Both the position numbers and the translations under genes were made by a program. The notes under the pieces are model-generated. The model saw only the letters and a program-made list of their open reading frames with translations, ran no database searches and was not told the DNA's origin. Positions 49,514 to 61,070 of a DNA stretch of 64,000 nucleotides are shown piece after piece. The stretch comes from Rostratula benghalensis (Eukaryota > Chordata > Aves > Charadriiformes > Rostratulidae): assembly GCA_013399305.1 (NCBI GenBank), contig VXAI01000448.1:279486-343485 (forward strand), in the 5' to 3' direction. The stretch's first letter is position 1. Each line of letters starts with the position of its first letter.

Positions 49514-49873
49514 NNNNNNNNNNNNNNNNNNNNNNNNNNNNNNNNNNNNNNNNNNNNNNNNNNNNNNNNNNNNNNNNNNNNNNNNNNNNNNNNNNNNNNN
49601 NNNNNNNNNNNNNNNNNNNNNNNNNNNNNNNNNNNNNNNNNNNNNNNNNNNNNNNNNNNNNNNNNNNNNNNNNNNNNNNNNNNNNNNNNNNNNNNNNNNN
49701 NNNNNNNNNNNNNNNNNNNNNNNNNNNNNNNNNNNNNNNNNNNNNNNNNNNNNNNNNNNNNNNNNNNNNNNNNNNNNNNNNNNNNNNNNNNNNNNNNNNN
49801 NNNNNNNNNNNNNNNNNNNNNNNNNNNNNNNNNNNNNNNNNNNNNNNNNNNNNNNNNNNNNNNNNNNNNNNNN
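49514..49873. other. Assembly gap, 360 N
   Basis: A run of N of 360 bases. Its upper-coordinate flank is the middle of a CR1 copy whose 3' end is missing, so the unread sequence is most likely that CR1 3' end. Reading frames drawn across this gap are meaningless. Confidence 0.99.
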
Positions 49874-50165
49874 GTGAGGGGCCCAGAACTGGACCCAGCC
49901 CTTGAGGTGGGGCCTTCACCAGTGCTGAGTAGAGGGGGACGATCACCTCCCCAAGTCCTACTCCCCACGCTGTTCCTGATGCAGGCCAGGATGCTGGTGG
50001 CCTTCTTGGCCACCTGGGCACACTGCTGGCTCCTCTTCAGCCCACAGCCCACCAACACCCCCAGGGCCTTTTTTGCCAGGCAGCTCCAGCCACTCTGCCC
50101 CAGGCCTGTAGCCGTGCATGGGCTTGGTGTGACCAAAATGCAGGACCCAGCACTTTGCCTTAGCC
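49874..50165 (-). mobile_element. CR1 LINE fragment running into the assembly gap
   Basis: Starting at the first base after the N run, the sequence matches the middle of the copy at 19504-20525 (AGGGGCCCAGAACTGGAC, then the CACCTGGGCACACTGCTGGC block). In CR1 sense it encodes a run like [20 protein letters not shown] followed by [14 protein letters not shown]. The 3' part should lie inside the gap. It is oriented like BBS9. Confidence 0.93.
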
Positions 50166-50232
50166 AAGAAAACCCCAGTCATACTGCTTAAAAAGTATTT
50201 TATTTTAACATACTTGAGGGGGAGTTACTCAC

Positions 50233-50277
50233 CTTCTTGTTCTTGAGCAGCTAGAGTTTCCACTTTTAAGGCTTCCT
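50233..50277 (-). other. Possible cryptic in-frame exon (unproven)
   Basis: On the BBS9 strand a 45-nt stretch lies between TTCTAG| and |GTGAGT, a full consensus donor preceded by AAG. Inserted between exons B and C it would keep the frame, adding 15 residues (Q|GSLKSGNSSCSRTR|R) with no stop. The acceptor side is weak, with only a short pyrimidine run (TTCCTACCCTC). I do not recall any such segment in BBS9 of other species. Chance is the default explanation. Confidence 0.12.
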
Positions 50278-52170
50278 CTAGAACCTCGAGGGTAGGAATA
50301 TTGTGTTATTCTAACGTTAGCTGAAACCCTTACAAAACCATATGACTGTAAAAAGTAGGCTTTTTGAAAAAGCAAGTAAGTGACATGCAATAAAATTAGG
50401 AGAACCGGCAATATGGGCACATGCTTAATATCAGGCAGTAAAAACCATTTGAAAGTAACTTGCTAGAAAGCTCAGTCATGAATCACATTATGAGCCGGAC
50501 ATAGTATTTGGCACCTCTGCATCTTTTCCAGGACCAGAATCACATCCATATTCTGTGGCTAAGCTACACACATTAAAGTTACGTCTTCAAAAGACCTTTA
50601 AAAACGGTAGTATTTTCTACTGCCACCTCTTGAAAACCCACTGCCAATTCAGTGATGAAAAACCAAACATTTGTTGGGTTTTTTTCTTCCCCCCTAGAAA
50701 CATTTCTTTAAAATGCATTGATGTTTAAGGAGAGAGGCTGTAGAATTCTCCACATTTAACTTCTCAGATCAGGCCCCATTCTTACAGAGCACTCCAATAA
50801 AAATGTCTATAGATACGTGTGTAAAACTGAACAGTTCACACAGCACGTCAGAACTGGCATTGCTTCTAGTGCAGCACCACTACACAGAAAAAGGAAAAAA
50901 AATCTTTCAACAAACCATAAAGTTTGATTCCTGCAGTTTTCTTTCCATAAAACCATGTAATAAGTGCTAAGTTTTTGCTGGTTTTATATGTACATTTTGC
51001 CATTTTCCTACAGAGATTCCTTGGCGGTTGCGGTAGCTGTGGTGATATCAGTTGGAATAAGAAATAACAGATGGGCTGGAAGGAAGAACAAAGTATTCTC
51101 AAGCATCTGGATAGCTAAAGAGAGTCAGTAAGGGGGTTTTATTTTGACTCCACCTATTATTACCCTGTATGTGATTGCACTTTTACACCTTACCTACTTC
51201 ATTCAACTGCAATTTTTTTTCTTATTTTTTTCCAGTTAAGTCGAGTTGGGGTAGCCCCTCTACTGGTTGGAGAGCCCAGCTACACTAAGTAGGCTCATCT
51301 AACCACCCAATGCCTGTGATTCGGTGCCAGAGAACAAGTTTTAATTTCGAGTTCATTATTTGGACCAGACCAATATTTTCTCACTTGCAAATTGATCACA
51401 GATTTTAATTTTCTTTTAGCAAAAAAAAAAAAAAAAAAATGTTGGAAGCTAAAAGTTCATAAAGCACATTTTCAACCAATGGCTCTACATCAGAAATCTG
51501 AACTCCAGTCTTTTGATTCATGTACCTCATTTAAATTAAACTGAGCAGTCTGTTAGGCTACATATGAATTCAAATCCAGGAATTAATCCTGTGTCAAACC
51601 AAAGAATTTAAACACTAAGCTTATGTTCTCTTCTTTAGGGGGGGGCAGGCTGCTGAATCGGGGTTTAAATACAAACTTATTGAGATAAAGCATCATGAAG
51701 CCATGAGCACGTTAACTATCTCAGGATCAAGCCACTACTCACATGGAGAAGATGAGTCTCGGTTCTGTGAAGCCAGGGAAGAACAGCCTTCAGGGACTTT
51801 ACACCTCATTAGACAAATAAGTACACAAACAACACATTTCCTACTATCAGTTAATGTCATGAAATACTAACAAATACTCTTCTCAAATACATCACACGAG
51901 GTGTTACCACTCTTGCTAATGAGGTCTGTCTTTGGCAGTCTGTCCTTCCTGGAGCCAGCTGGCATTGGCTCTGTCAGACATGGAGGAAACTTCTAGCAAC
52001 AACTCACACCCCCCCCACCAAAACCTTGCCACACAAACCCAATCTACCCATGTTGATCTGTAAGCATCCTGAAGGGATCATCTCTGGTTATAAAGAACAA
52101 ATGCCACATTCCTGTAGTTTTATATGACAAAACAGTAAAGTCAAGGACCAGCAAAAAAAAAAAAAAAAAA

Positions 52171-53280
52171 ATCATAGAATCACAGAATCATCTAGGTTGA
52201 AAGGCATCTGTAATACTGAGTCCAACCATCTAACTGTGATCAAACCCATCCCTAACCCATGGCTCTCAGCACTCTGTCAACCCGGCTTTTCAATCCCTCC
52301 AGGGATGGGGCCTCAACCCCTGCCCTGGGCAGCCCAGCCCAAGCCTTCACAACCCTTTCCCTCAAAACATTTCTCCTCATCTCCAACCTGAACCTCCCCT
52401 GGGGCACCTGGAGGCCATTTCCTCTTGTCCCAGGGCCTGGGACTTGGGAGCAGAGACCGACCCCCCCTGGCTACCCCCTCCTTTCAGGGCGTTGGAGAGA
52501 GCCAGAAGGTCTCCCCTCAGCCTCCTCCAGGCTGAACACCCCCAGCTCCCTCAGCCTTCTCAAAGGAGTTCTTCTCCAGACCCCTCACCAGCATCATTGC
52601 CCTTCTCTGGACCCACTCCAGCACCTCAATGTTTTTTTTGTGGGAAGGGGCCCAAAACTGGACACAGCCCTTGACGTGGGGCCTTCATCAATGCCCAGGA
52701 CAGGGGGACAACCACCTCCAGAGCCCTGGGATTTGGCCTTATTAAACCTCATCCAGTTGGGCTTGGCCCATCCAGGTCCCTCTGCAGAGCCTTCCTACCC
52801 TCCAGCAGGCCAACACTCCCACCCAACGTGGTGTTGTCTGTGAACTGACTGAGGATGCCCTTAATCCCCTAGTCCAGATCACTGATAAAATATTAAAGAG
52901 AACCTGCCCCAATACCGACTATATTGAACCCCATGCTCCACCACTCTCTGAGCCCAGCCTCCAAACAGTTTTTAACTGAATGGACAGTCCTCCCGCCCAA
53001 GCCATGGCAGCCATTTTCTCCAGGAGGATACAGGGGGAGACTGTACCAAAGGCCTTACTGAAGTCCATGTAAACAACATCCACAGCCTTTCTGTCATCCA
53101 GCAAGGGGTCACTTTATCACAGAAGGAGATCAGGTTTCTCAAGCAGGACCTGCCCCTCATGAACCCACCCTGGCTGGGCCTGATCACCTGGGTGTCCTTC
53201 ATGCGCCACATAATGGCCCTCAGGATGATCTGTTCCATGGCTTTCCCAGGCACAGAGCTCAGACTGACAGGCCTGGAGCT
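52171..53280 (-). mobile_element. CR1 LINE, ~1.1 kb, reaches into the reverse transcriptase
   Basis: The 3' end is at 52171, immediately beside an A run on the plus strand (T run on the CR1 strand). The 5' part, near 52919-53280, translates in broken frames to CR1 reverse-transcriptase blocks such as GGFMRGRSCLRNLISFCDKV and DVVYMDFSKAFGTV, the palm region with the first catalytic Asp context. Frameshifts separate these blocks, and the region downstream of the palm is shortened compared with the copy at 19504-20525. It is non-functional and oriented like BBS9. Confidence 0.95.
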
Positions 53281-55545
53281 GTGTCACTTCAGACTGAAGA
53301 TGCCTTAACATGATGTTCTGGTTCCAAGTCAACCAGTTCAGCACAACACTTAGTGCAACCACCCGTTAAAACATGGTTCTCTTAGGAACAGCTTGGCCAA
53401 GTGAATTAGTATCAAATAAATAAAACAGTCGTTCTTCTAAGGATTTTTACCTACTCCAAGGACCTTTTATGGTCAAGCCCACGGAGACAGGATAGCTCAG
53501 GCACAGAAAAACAAATGCAACTTGTGTTAGGCCCTCAAAAAGTGACTTTCTGCTCCTTTCTGAACAACTTGTTTCAGATGATTCAGACAAACATAACCCA
53601 CCTTTTTGATGAGAGAGCATTAAGTCACTTGCCTTTACAGGCTCCAATCCCTGCCAACAGGAGAAAAAAATGACTTTCATATGAGGAGCTCTCACCCACA
53701 GAAACTCTGACCAGCTTTGTAGGAACCACATTCTTAGGGACTTGCTCCCCACACAGCTACTTGAATTAAGATTAGTGAAGCCTAACACATCTCAAGAAGC
53801 ATCAAAAAGTAACAAATTGGTAGAATTGATACTCTATGAACATAACCCATACCGCTCATCAAACCCCTGTTTGCAAAGGAGATGGGGAGGTGCAAGAAAA
53901 AGTCTTAGAAAAGAGGTCTCTGGTGAAACAAAAATGGAAACTAATGGTCAAGAAAAAAAGGGAACAGACTTTGAAGCCAGTGCTAAGAAGATATTTATAA
54001 AATGATGACAGGTAATGAGCAAATACTACTCAGAATTACCATTTCAACACTGAAAATTCAATGGGAATAGAATTCTTATGATTCCCTTGTGTAACTTCCC
54101 ACAGTGCAGCTGTGCTAACTGCAACACGTTTCTCTTCAAACCCCTCCAGAAAGGGGTCTTGGGGTATGGTATTTCTGGGGGCTGGTTTGGGGTGTTTAAA
54201 TCAACACCTATTCTATTTTCTTCAAGAGTTTGAGCTGCTGAGAATGGTTTTGCACAGCCACAGCTTTAAGGATGCCAACAGGGGGCACGCAAAAGTGTCA
54301 CTGTCCAAGCAGCCTCATCAAGGGGCAAATGAATTTATGGCTGAAAAAAGGTCCTAAGTGTTTAAATTCAACCAAATGGTCAACGTAAGTGGTTATACTC
54401 TGAAACAAGCCGGTGCTAAGCATGGAGGAGCTCCCTTGACATTAAAAAATGGCATAAACAGTGACTACTACACTTCAACAGCCAAGAATATGAACTCATT
54501 ACAAAATAAGGAACAAATTTGTATAACCATGGTCAGAACTGAACTCCCAGGGCAGTGAGCAGATTTATAGAGATCTTCAGAGATCTGCAGGTAAAACTCT
54601 GAATAAGAGGGACTCTCAAATTTTTGCATGCGGTTCAAGTTTCTGCTCACAAGATTTTATAGGAAATTTTCAATTTCCTGACAGAGAACGCTTAAGTTTT
54701 AATAGAAGGCAAAGCTTAAAAACAGCTTAAAAATAAATTACTCCTGAAGTGTAGAGACACCTCACCAAAAATGTTATAGGTAGCCATTTATCTTTGATTC
54801 TATTTCTCCTTGTGATATTTCTGAAACCTGGCTGACACCAGAATTTAATCCCTAACATTGTAGTATGTTAAAATCGTTATTTACACACTGGTATCGCGAT
54901 AGGGAAACTCTGCATCTCACATTCTTCTAAGAGGAAAAATCAATTCATAAAGGAGGCACACATGCTAGAAATGCAAGTTTAGCTGGAATGCTCTGAGGTA
55001 CTCAAGCAGCTGATCTTAGAAGTGGACTATCGAAGTTACAGGGTAAAATACCGACTGCTGTTATGAGGCAATCCCTGTCCCTCCCCCAGGAGGAATTACA
55101 TCAAACAGCTTCTAACAATGCTTTTCTTATCCAGCAAGCCAAACCCACAGGCTGGAAGTAACAGATATTATGCCAACAAGAAAATACAAATGGATATACA
55201 TGATCTGCAGAGACAACTGCTTTCAGAATGCACCATTTGCTTTGTAATTATTATTGCAATAGAAGTGGAAAGGATGTGTAAGTAATTAATTGGCACACGT
55301 CATACTTAAGACACTTCGATCTCTCAGCAGTGTAAGATTAACAACTCTGTGCTTACTGAAGTACTCATTATTTATGTTAGAGTAGTGCCCAGAAGCCCCG
55401 AGACCTCTCCTGAGTATTAGAAAATCATTATCACATTGAATCAAAAAATTCCCTTTCAAATTATATTTTAAACAGGCAAAAAAGAAGCCGTATTTTTTGT
55501 TTAAGCCAAAATACAACCTCTGTAAGACTTACTATAGCATTTTCT

Positions 55546-55994
55546 TCACAGAATGACGGAAGTGTCTGGGTTGGAAGGGACCTTTCCACATCATTGAGTC
55601 CAACCATCACCGTGAGTCTGACAAAACCCCATCCTACTCCATGTCTCTCAGCACTCTGTCAACCCGGCTTTTCAATCCCTCCAGGCATGGGGCCTCAACC
55701 CCTGCCCTGGGCAGCCCAGCCCAAGCCTTCACAACCCTTTCCCTCAAAACATTTCTCCTCATCTCCAACCTGAACCTCCCCTGGGGCACCTGGAGGCCAT
55801 TTCCTCTTGTCCCATGGCCTGGGTCTTGGGAGAAGAGACCGACCCCCCCTGGCTACCCCCTCCTTTCAGGGAGTTGGAGAGAGCCAGAAGGTCTCCCCTC
55901 AGCCTCCTCCAGGCTCAACACCCCCAGCTCCCTCAGCCTCTCCTCACAAGACTTCTTCTCCAGACCCCTCACCAGCTCCATTGCCCTTCTCCAG
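55546..55994 (-). mobile_element. CR1 LINE 3' portion, subfamily with AACCCGGCTTTTCAATCCC
   Basis: Read on the plus strand the copy begins CACAGAATGACGG and GGTTGGAAGGGACC, the reverse complement of a CR1 3' end. It continues through CTCTCAGCACTCTGTCAACC and CCTCAGCCTCCTCCAGGCTC. It is 5'-truncated at about 55994. The same 3' sequence occurs at 10142, 19504, 32981 and 52171. It is oriented like BBS9. Confidence 0.95.
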
Positions 55995-56690
55995 TCCATT
56001 GGTTCTAAACACACAGACGTTCCCCCATTTCTCAGTACCTGTAGAACAAGGTTTGTGTAACTAGATTGCTGTCTCTCTGCCCTCTACAGAGCAAAACCCC
56101 AAACCAAACCCTGGCATTAGTAGTTCTGTGGGAATCCTGAATCCAGCTAGCAAAAATATCTGGGACAAATTAGTAGGCTCTCAAAATTCTCACTGAGATC
56201 AAACTACTGAGTGTTAAAGTTCACATGGAACAGGCAGAATCTGCACAGATTTCTTAGAGACATTATTGAAACAGATGGTTCAGTAACACGAGTTTCCAAA
56301 CAAATTACTCTATGTACAAAAATTAGTACAATCTGCTGCTGTAAATATCAATGCCCTTTTTTTTTTTTTCCTAACATATTTTTTCCAAACTTCAAAAGCT
56401 GTACTGTCATATCCTGCATAATTAACTTTTGGGTTATACTAACTGGCCTATTGAGACTAGTGATTGTATTTTACTTGTAAGACCTGCTGGATGAAAGCCA
56501 GCACAACTCCCTCCAGAGAGTCTAAAAAAATTTTTTAATTATAGATTATTTAAAAAAAAATCATTATGTATTCATTAGTACCAAACAAAACACAACCATC
56601 CCGCAGGTTTCTCCTCTTGAGTCAGTAAAGCCTTGAGTCAGATGTTACCTTTTCATCTGTTATGTGATAAACACCTGATGTATGACCAAG

Positions 56691-57276
56691 TGTCCTGGGT
56701 TGAGAGACACAGGACTAACTTTCCTTCTAATGCTGGGGAAAATGGCACTTTCAGAAGACTCCAGTGCCTGAATTCATGACCATATTTACCTTATAGCCAG
56801 CCAGGCTATGTGGGATTCAAAGTCTTGGTGTATTCAAGCACTGTCAGGAGCAGGCCTGGGTATTTGACCCAGGCTGGCCAAAGTATTATTTCATACCCTG
56901 AACGACACAGTCAATATAAATTATAGAAGTGTGCTGTATCATTTCTCTCCCCCTTGGTGGCAGAGGTCCAGAGAACTCCTTGCCACGGTGTCAGACCCCT
57001 GAGCCCTTCCTTTCCTCCCAAAGCCCTCACGTGTAGTGGTCCCACCTTTGCTGTCCCTGCTGGGAGTGCACACCTTCCACTGAGAGAAGGGGCTGATTAC
57101 AATTCTTGTATATTTTATATCAGCACCGGGATTAGTACTGGTTCTTTAAAATTATTAATTACTCTCACTCTATTAAATCTATTCCTATTTCAACTCCCAT
57201 GTTTGTTTGTGTTCCCCAATTGCCCCTTCCAAACAGGGAGGGGTCGCAGTGTATTGGAATAATTGTCTAAACAGCA
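56691..57276 (+). mobile_element. Solo LTR, ERVL-like (probable)
   Basis: The block opens with TGTCCTGGGTTGAG, the start expected of avian ERVL-type LTRs. It is followed by a GC-rich middle and by an AT-rich segment (CTTGTATATTTTATATCAG, then a run of ATTAATTACTCTC) that resembles the matching segment of the block at 38412-39142. I place the end near 57276 by comparison with that block. No clean target-site duplication was found, and no internal retroviral genes flank it, so it is at most a solo LTR. It is antisense to BBS9. Confidence 0.6.
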
Positions 57277-58070
57277 ATAAATTCTTACAGGTTTTCTCAA
57301 ACCATAACAGCAAGTATTGAACAACCCAGTATACACTGGTACAGCGGGCACAAGCCTTCGGGGGATGAGAAGTAACTTGGACACTCCTGCTGCATCCCAT
57401 GGGGTCATGAGCAGCAGCAGGGCAGCACCTCCCACAGCTCTACTGGCACAGTACAGCCATAAACTGGAGTCTAAAAACACTACCTGAACTTCAACATGCC
57501 ATAAGTTCTCTCCATTCGGTCCCCCACCCAATTAGCTTTTCCCTGACCCACTACGTGGTATTTTACAAAATGTTTTGACTGTTGCAGAGCAATCCTGAGC
57601 AATTCAAATGGTTCCTTAATTTCCATAGTTTAACACTGAAGTTGAATGGTCTGTTCCAGCAAATAATCTCTGGAATTCATACACTCCTAAATGCTTAATG
57701 AAGAACAGCTTTTCAATGAGAATCCCTATTTTCCAGTCTCAGGGAAGTATCTTACCAGATTGCAAAGCTTCACTTCTCATTATTTTAAAGAAGAAACTAC
57801 TCCACCAGAAGTGTGAGACCCCAGGTTCCACCTTCACTCAAAAAACCACAACATCTTAAGCACAGTACAGCAATACTAGTAACCCTTTTAGAATTAACAA
57901 CATGCCCATTAATGACATGAATAGCTTTGCAACATAAAGAACAAAATGCTTTGGATTTTCCATGTCACCTTCTCGCTTCCCTGCCCCAGAACTGTTTGTT
58001 AGCAAAATTTCAAGCAAATTTCACAACTGGAAACAAAGCTGGAAGAAGTAAACTTTAACAAGTTACTTAC

Positions 58071-58200
58071 TGTAAATTGGCCACTTTAACTGATACAGGA
58101 ACATGGGGAAGTTGAGTGGCCCATTTTAGCGTAACATCCTGATAAACATTCAGCATTTTACTGTGGTTTCCAATGAGAGTGTTTATTGTTCCTTCTTTCA
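58071..58200 (-). CDS. BBS9: BBS9 exon B, beta-propeller
   Basis: 130-nt exon, phase 1 to phase 2. After the shared Val codon it encodes KEGTINTLIGNHSKMLNVYQ and DVTLKWATQLPHVPVSVKVA, then NL and the first two bases of a Gln codon. The human protein has the same motif order (EGTINTLIGNH, DVTLKWATQLPH). The acceptor is TTTAACAG|TGAAAG; the donor is TTTACA|GTAAGT, close to consensus on the intron side. The exon is a blade of the propeller directly before the DLKGVIVTLSDNG strand of exon C. Confidence 0.98.
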
Positions 58201-59896
58201 CTGTTAAAGATATAAAAACAGTTTTAGGATGAAAGATTTTTCACCAGTCAGTACTTTTCTTTGAGGCTTATATTATTACACTGTTTTTTTCTTTTCCTTC
58301 CTATAATAAGCCATTATTTGTTATAAATGACTTTAGTATCATTAAGGTGTCAAAAGTTATTAAAGCTCCATGGCCAGTAACCAAGGACGTGTGTGATTAC
58401 AGAAGCTGATTTCTGATGTGTACTACACAACACACGCCACAACTTTCCAAGGTTATAGACAGCCACGTTTGGCAACTTAAAACCTGAGTAAGCAAGACTT
58501 GTGAGTGCCACGTTAGCACGCTAGGGCAGATATGACAAAATACACAGCCATTAAATATCAGCTCCTTAAACTCATCATTAAACCCCTGAGCTGTGAATTG
58601 AAGGTGTTATGTGTTTATATGTTTCATTCATGGGGTCCTAGTGGGCAGCAGGATGCCCATGAGCCAGCTCTGTGCCCTGGTGGCCAGGAAGGCCAATGGC
58701 ATCCTGGGGTGTAGGAGAAGGGGGGTGGTCAGTAGGTCCAGAGAGGTTCTCCTCCTCCCCCTCTCCTCTGCCCTGGGGAGACCCCATCTGGAATAGTGTG
58801 TCCAGTTCTGGGCCCCTCAGCTCCAGAGGGACAGGGAACTGCTGGAGAGAGTCCAGGGCAGGGCCACAAAGATGCTGAAGGGAGTGGAGCATCTCCCAGA
58901 GGAGGAAAGGCTGAGGGAGCTGGGGCTCTGGAGCTTGGAGAAGAGGAGACTGAGGGGTGACCTCCTGAATGTTTATCCATCTGGAAAGGGTGAGTGTCAG
59001 GAGGATGGAGCCAGGCTCTTCTCAGGGACAGGCAATGACAGGACAAGGGGCAATGGGTGCAAGCTGGAACACAGGAGGTTCCACTGAAATAGGAGGAGAA
59101 ACTTCTTCAGTGAGGGTGAGGGAGCACTGGCAGGGGCTGCCCAGAGAGGTTGTGGAGTCTCCTTCTCTGGAGACATTCAAACCCCTCCTGGACACGTTCC
59201 TGTGTGACCTGCTCTGGGTGTTCCTGCTCTGGCAGGGGGATTGGACTGGATGAGCTTTCAAGGTCCCTGCCAATCCCTGATAGACTGTGATTTTATGATT
59301 TACAGTGTAATTGACATCAGAATGTATAAAATGTGGAGATAGTTAAGATCATCTATCATATCTATCAAGTCTGAAACAGTATTTTAAGGCTAAAATAAGA
59401 CAAGGGGTCAAAAGTTTGAGATAGTTTTTGACACATTAATATAGAATAAAGAATTTGCAGTTCTTCAGCAGCATCCAACCAATTTGCTGCCATATCACGA
59501 AGTTAGTTTCATCTCCTAACAGTAAACTTTGATTATTTTATTTTTTTTACTTATCAGTAAGTGACAGAAGGTCCTCAACACTAGTTTACTCTTCCAAAAT
59601 CTCTTTTTCTTCCACACTCATTGCCTTGGTAGCAGTGGCAAACTTACTCAAACACGAGACACGTAGCCTCAAATTAGTGATGAGAAAATATCTATTCAGC
59701 TTCTAAACATTGTGACACTTCACACTACATAAGATTTAGAAATAAACACACTTCATCCAAAAAGAGAGGTCCAATCCCACAGATTTTCTACAAATCAACA
59801 GCTTATTAAGAACAATATATTTGTTCAGTGGAAAAAAAAAGAAATTCTTAGCAGTAAGAGTAATCAAGCTAGAAGTTGAATTTTCCTTCTACAAAC
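58201..59896 (-). other. BBS9: BBS9 intron A-B
   Basis: 1,696-bp intron. A 667-bp CR1 copy at 58634-59300 makes up about 40 percent of it; the remainder is AT-rich with no other element recognised. Confidence 0.9.
58634..59300 (+). mobile_element. CR1 LINE, 5'-truncated, 3' end present
   Basis: The copy covers the C-terminal part of ORF2 (frame reading [20 protein letters not shown], then the [17 protein letters not shown] block) and runs to the CR1 3' end, GGATTGGACTGGATGAGC followed by AAGGTCCCTGCCAATCC. The reading frame is shifted in several places. It is very close to the copy at 27933-28591 and to the inverted copy at 23441-23965, so the three form one subfamily. It is antisense to BBS9. 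Confidence 0.95.
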
Positions 59897-60080
59897 CTGA
59901 ACAGTAAGGAATGAAGCAACTCGGATTGTAATCCAGCTTTTTCATGAATCGAATTTGTCCATTATCCTTAAGGCAAAAGAAGTTTCTCTCACCAAGCACA
60001 AAGATAGAAGAAACTGCCTGGTTGAAGGAGACAACACATATATCCAGTGCTTGCTCTCCGATGTTTAAAACCCAATCCAC
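59897..60080 (-). CDS. BBS9: BBS9 exon A, beta-propeller
   Basis: 184-nt exon of 61 codons plus one base, phase 0 to phase 1. It starts VDWVLNIGEQALDICVVSFN and includes FVLGERNFFCLKDNGQIRF, almost the same as human BBS9. The repeated short hydrophobic strands with Gly and Asp turns fit propeller blades. The acceptor is TCTCTTGAAG|GTGGA after a good pyrimidine tract. The donor is TTCAG|GTTTGT, a weak site. The last base G joins TG of exon B to make Val. Conservation is high enough that this exon alone identifies the gene. Confidence 0.98.
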
Positions 60081-60267
60081 CTTCAAGAGAAAAAAACACG
60101 CTCCAGAAACCCGTTGACAGCTGCATATTAAAGACAAAAAACTTACAGAGAAGGCTTAGAATTTATCAAGTCACACAAGTATCATCAACATAGATAGAAA
60201 AGCAAAATCAAGGTCTTTTTTTGCACGAGGAAATATTAGCGATTCTCTTATTTTGGAGGCAGTTGGT

Positions 60268-60452
60268 GACAAGTGGGCCCCTACAAACCTTATGAACCTG
60301 GCAATCCCAAACTCAAATACAGGCTGGGCTGGAGAACAGCTGGAGAGCAGCCCTGAGGAAAAGGACTCTGGGGGTTGCTGGGGCCAGCTCTTGAGCTCCC
60401 AATATAAGGAGGACATGGGCCTGTTGGATGGAGTCCAGAGGAGGGCCGTGCA
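60268..60452 (+). mobile_element. CR1 LINE internal fragment with deletions
   Basis: The sequence follows the CR1 ORF2 region downstream of the reverse transcriptase: blocks CTGGCAATCCCA, GGAGAGCAGCCCTGAGGA and GAGTCCAGAGGAGGGCCGTG occur in the same order as in the longer copies at 1.5 and 13.9 kb. Against those copies it has at least two internal deletions, and it stops well before the CR1 3' end. It is a dead remnant, antisense to BBS9. Confidence 0.85.
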
Positions 60453-61070
60453 GTTCACTCAAGTGTTATTTAAATCTTAAAATACACATCCCATTCAAAA
60501 TGAAAACGCTCTACACTTAACTATTAAATCCAAGACCAGAGTATTACCATCATTTAAATCTGCCTCCGCACGTACCCTCAGGCAAGGGCAAGGCTAGAGA
60601 GCAAGAGCTGGTAACTTTATCTTACCAATACACAGAAATGGAAAAACAAAGTTTGGGGCCAATATCGATGCCTGCAGTCACTAATGGGCCCCCTTCCTTC
60701 TGAAGAACGTGTATATGATAGCTGTCTACTTTTCCAGCTACTACAATGATATAATAAGCAACTTCTTACATCCTGCCCTGCCTATGTCCTTACATCTTTA
60801 AGTCATACTACTGTTTATTGATACATCTCATTGGTTTGTTATTTCAGCTCCTCTGGGAAATTTCAACTAGCTCACAGATGCAAAAATTGCTTTTGACTGC
60901 TACCAAGATGGTTAAACAAATTCAGAATATCCAAATTCAAAAAAAATATCAAAGCACTTTCTGTATGAAGAGCCTCAATCATTTAGCTTAAAGGACCATA
61001 CTGGCCTATCTAAGGTATGAAGCTGGAAATGCCATCTTAAAAGTCCAAGAGGGGAAAAAAAAAAAATTAA

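Larger units (their letters stand above)
43550..58070 (-). other. BBS9: BBS9 intron B-C, largest internal intron in the window
   Basis: 14,521-bp intron. It contains CR1 fragments at 44741, 45597, 46941, 49874, 52171 and 55546, an LTR-like block at 56691-57276, a (CA)13 microsatellite at 49445-49470 and a 360-base N gap. The stretches 47070-49440, 50280-52150 and 53290-55540 are unique-looking AT-rich sequence with no gene recognised. A GC-richer patch at about 46200-46740 carries an unassigned open frame, discussed in the findings. Confidence 0.9.

Noticed and set aside
49174..50191. Frames of 181 to 243 codons around the 49.5-kb gap
   Set aside because: Most of their length is N from the gap, so they are not evidence of coding sequence.
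52152..52170. A run beside the CR1 at 52171, considered as a processed-pseudogene poly(A) tail
   Set aside because: It abuts the CR1 3' end on the opposite strand and no gene-like sequence lies on its 5' side. It is better read as a T run at the end of the inverted CR1.
52259..52843. 194-codon open frame on the plus strand
   Set aside because: Antisense of the CR1 copy at 52171-53280, matching the artefact frames at 10.2, 19.6 and 55.6 kb.
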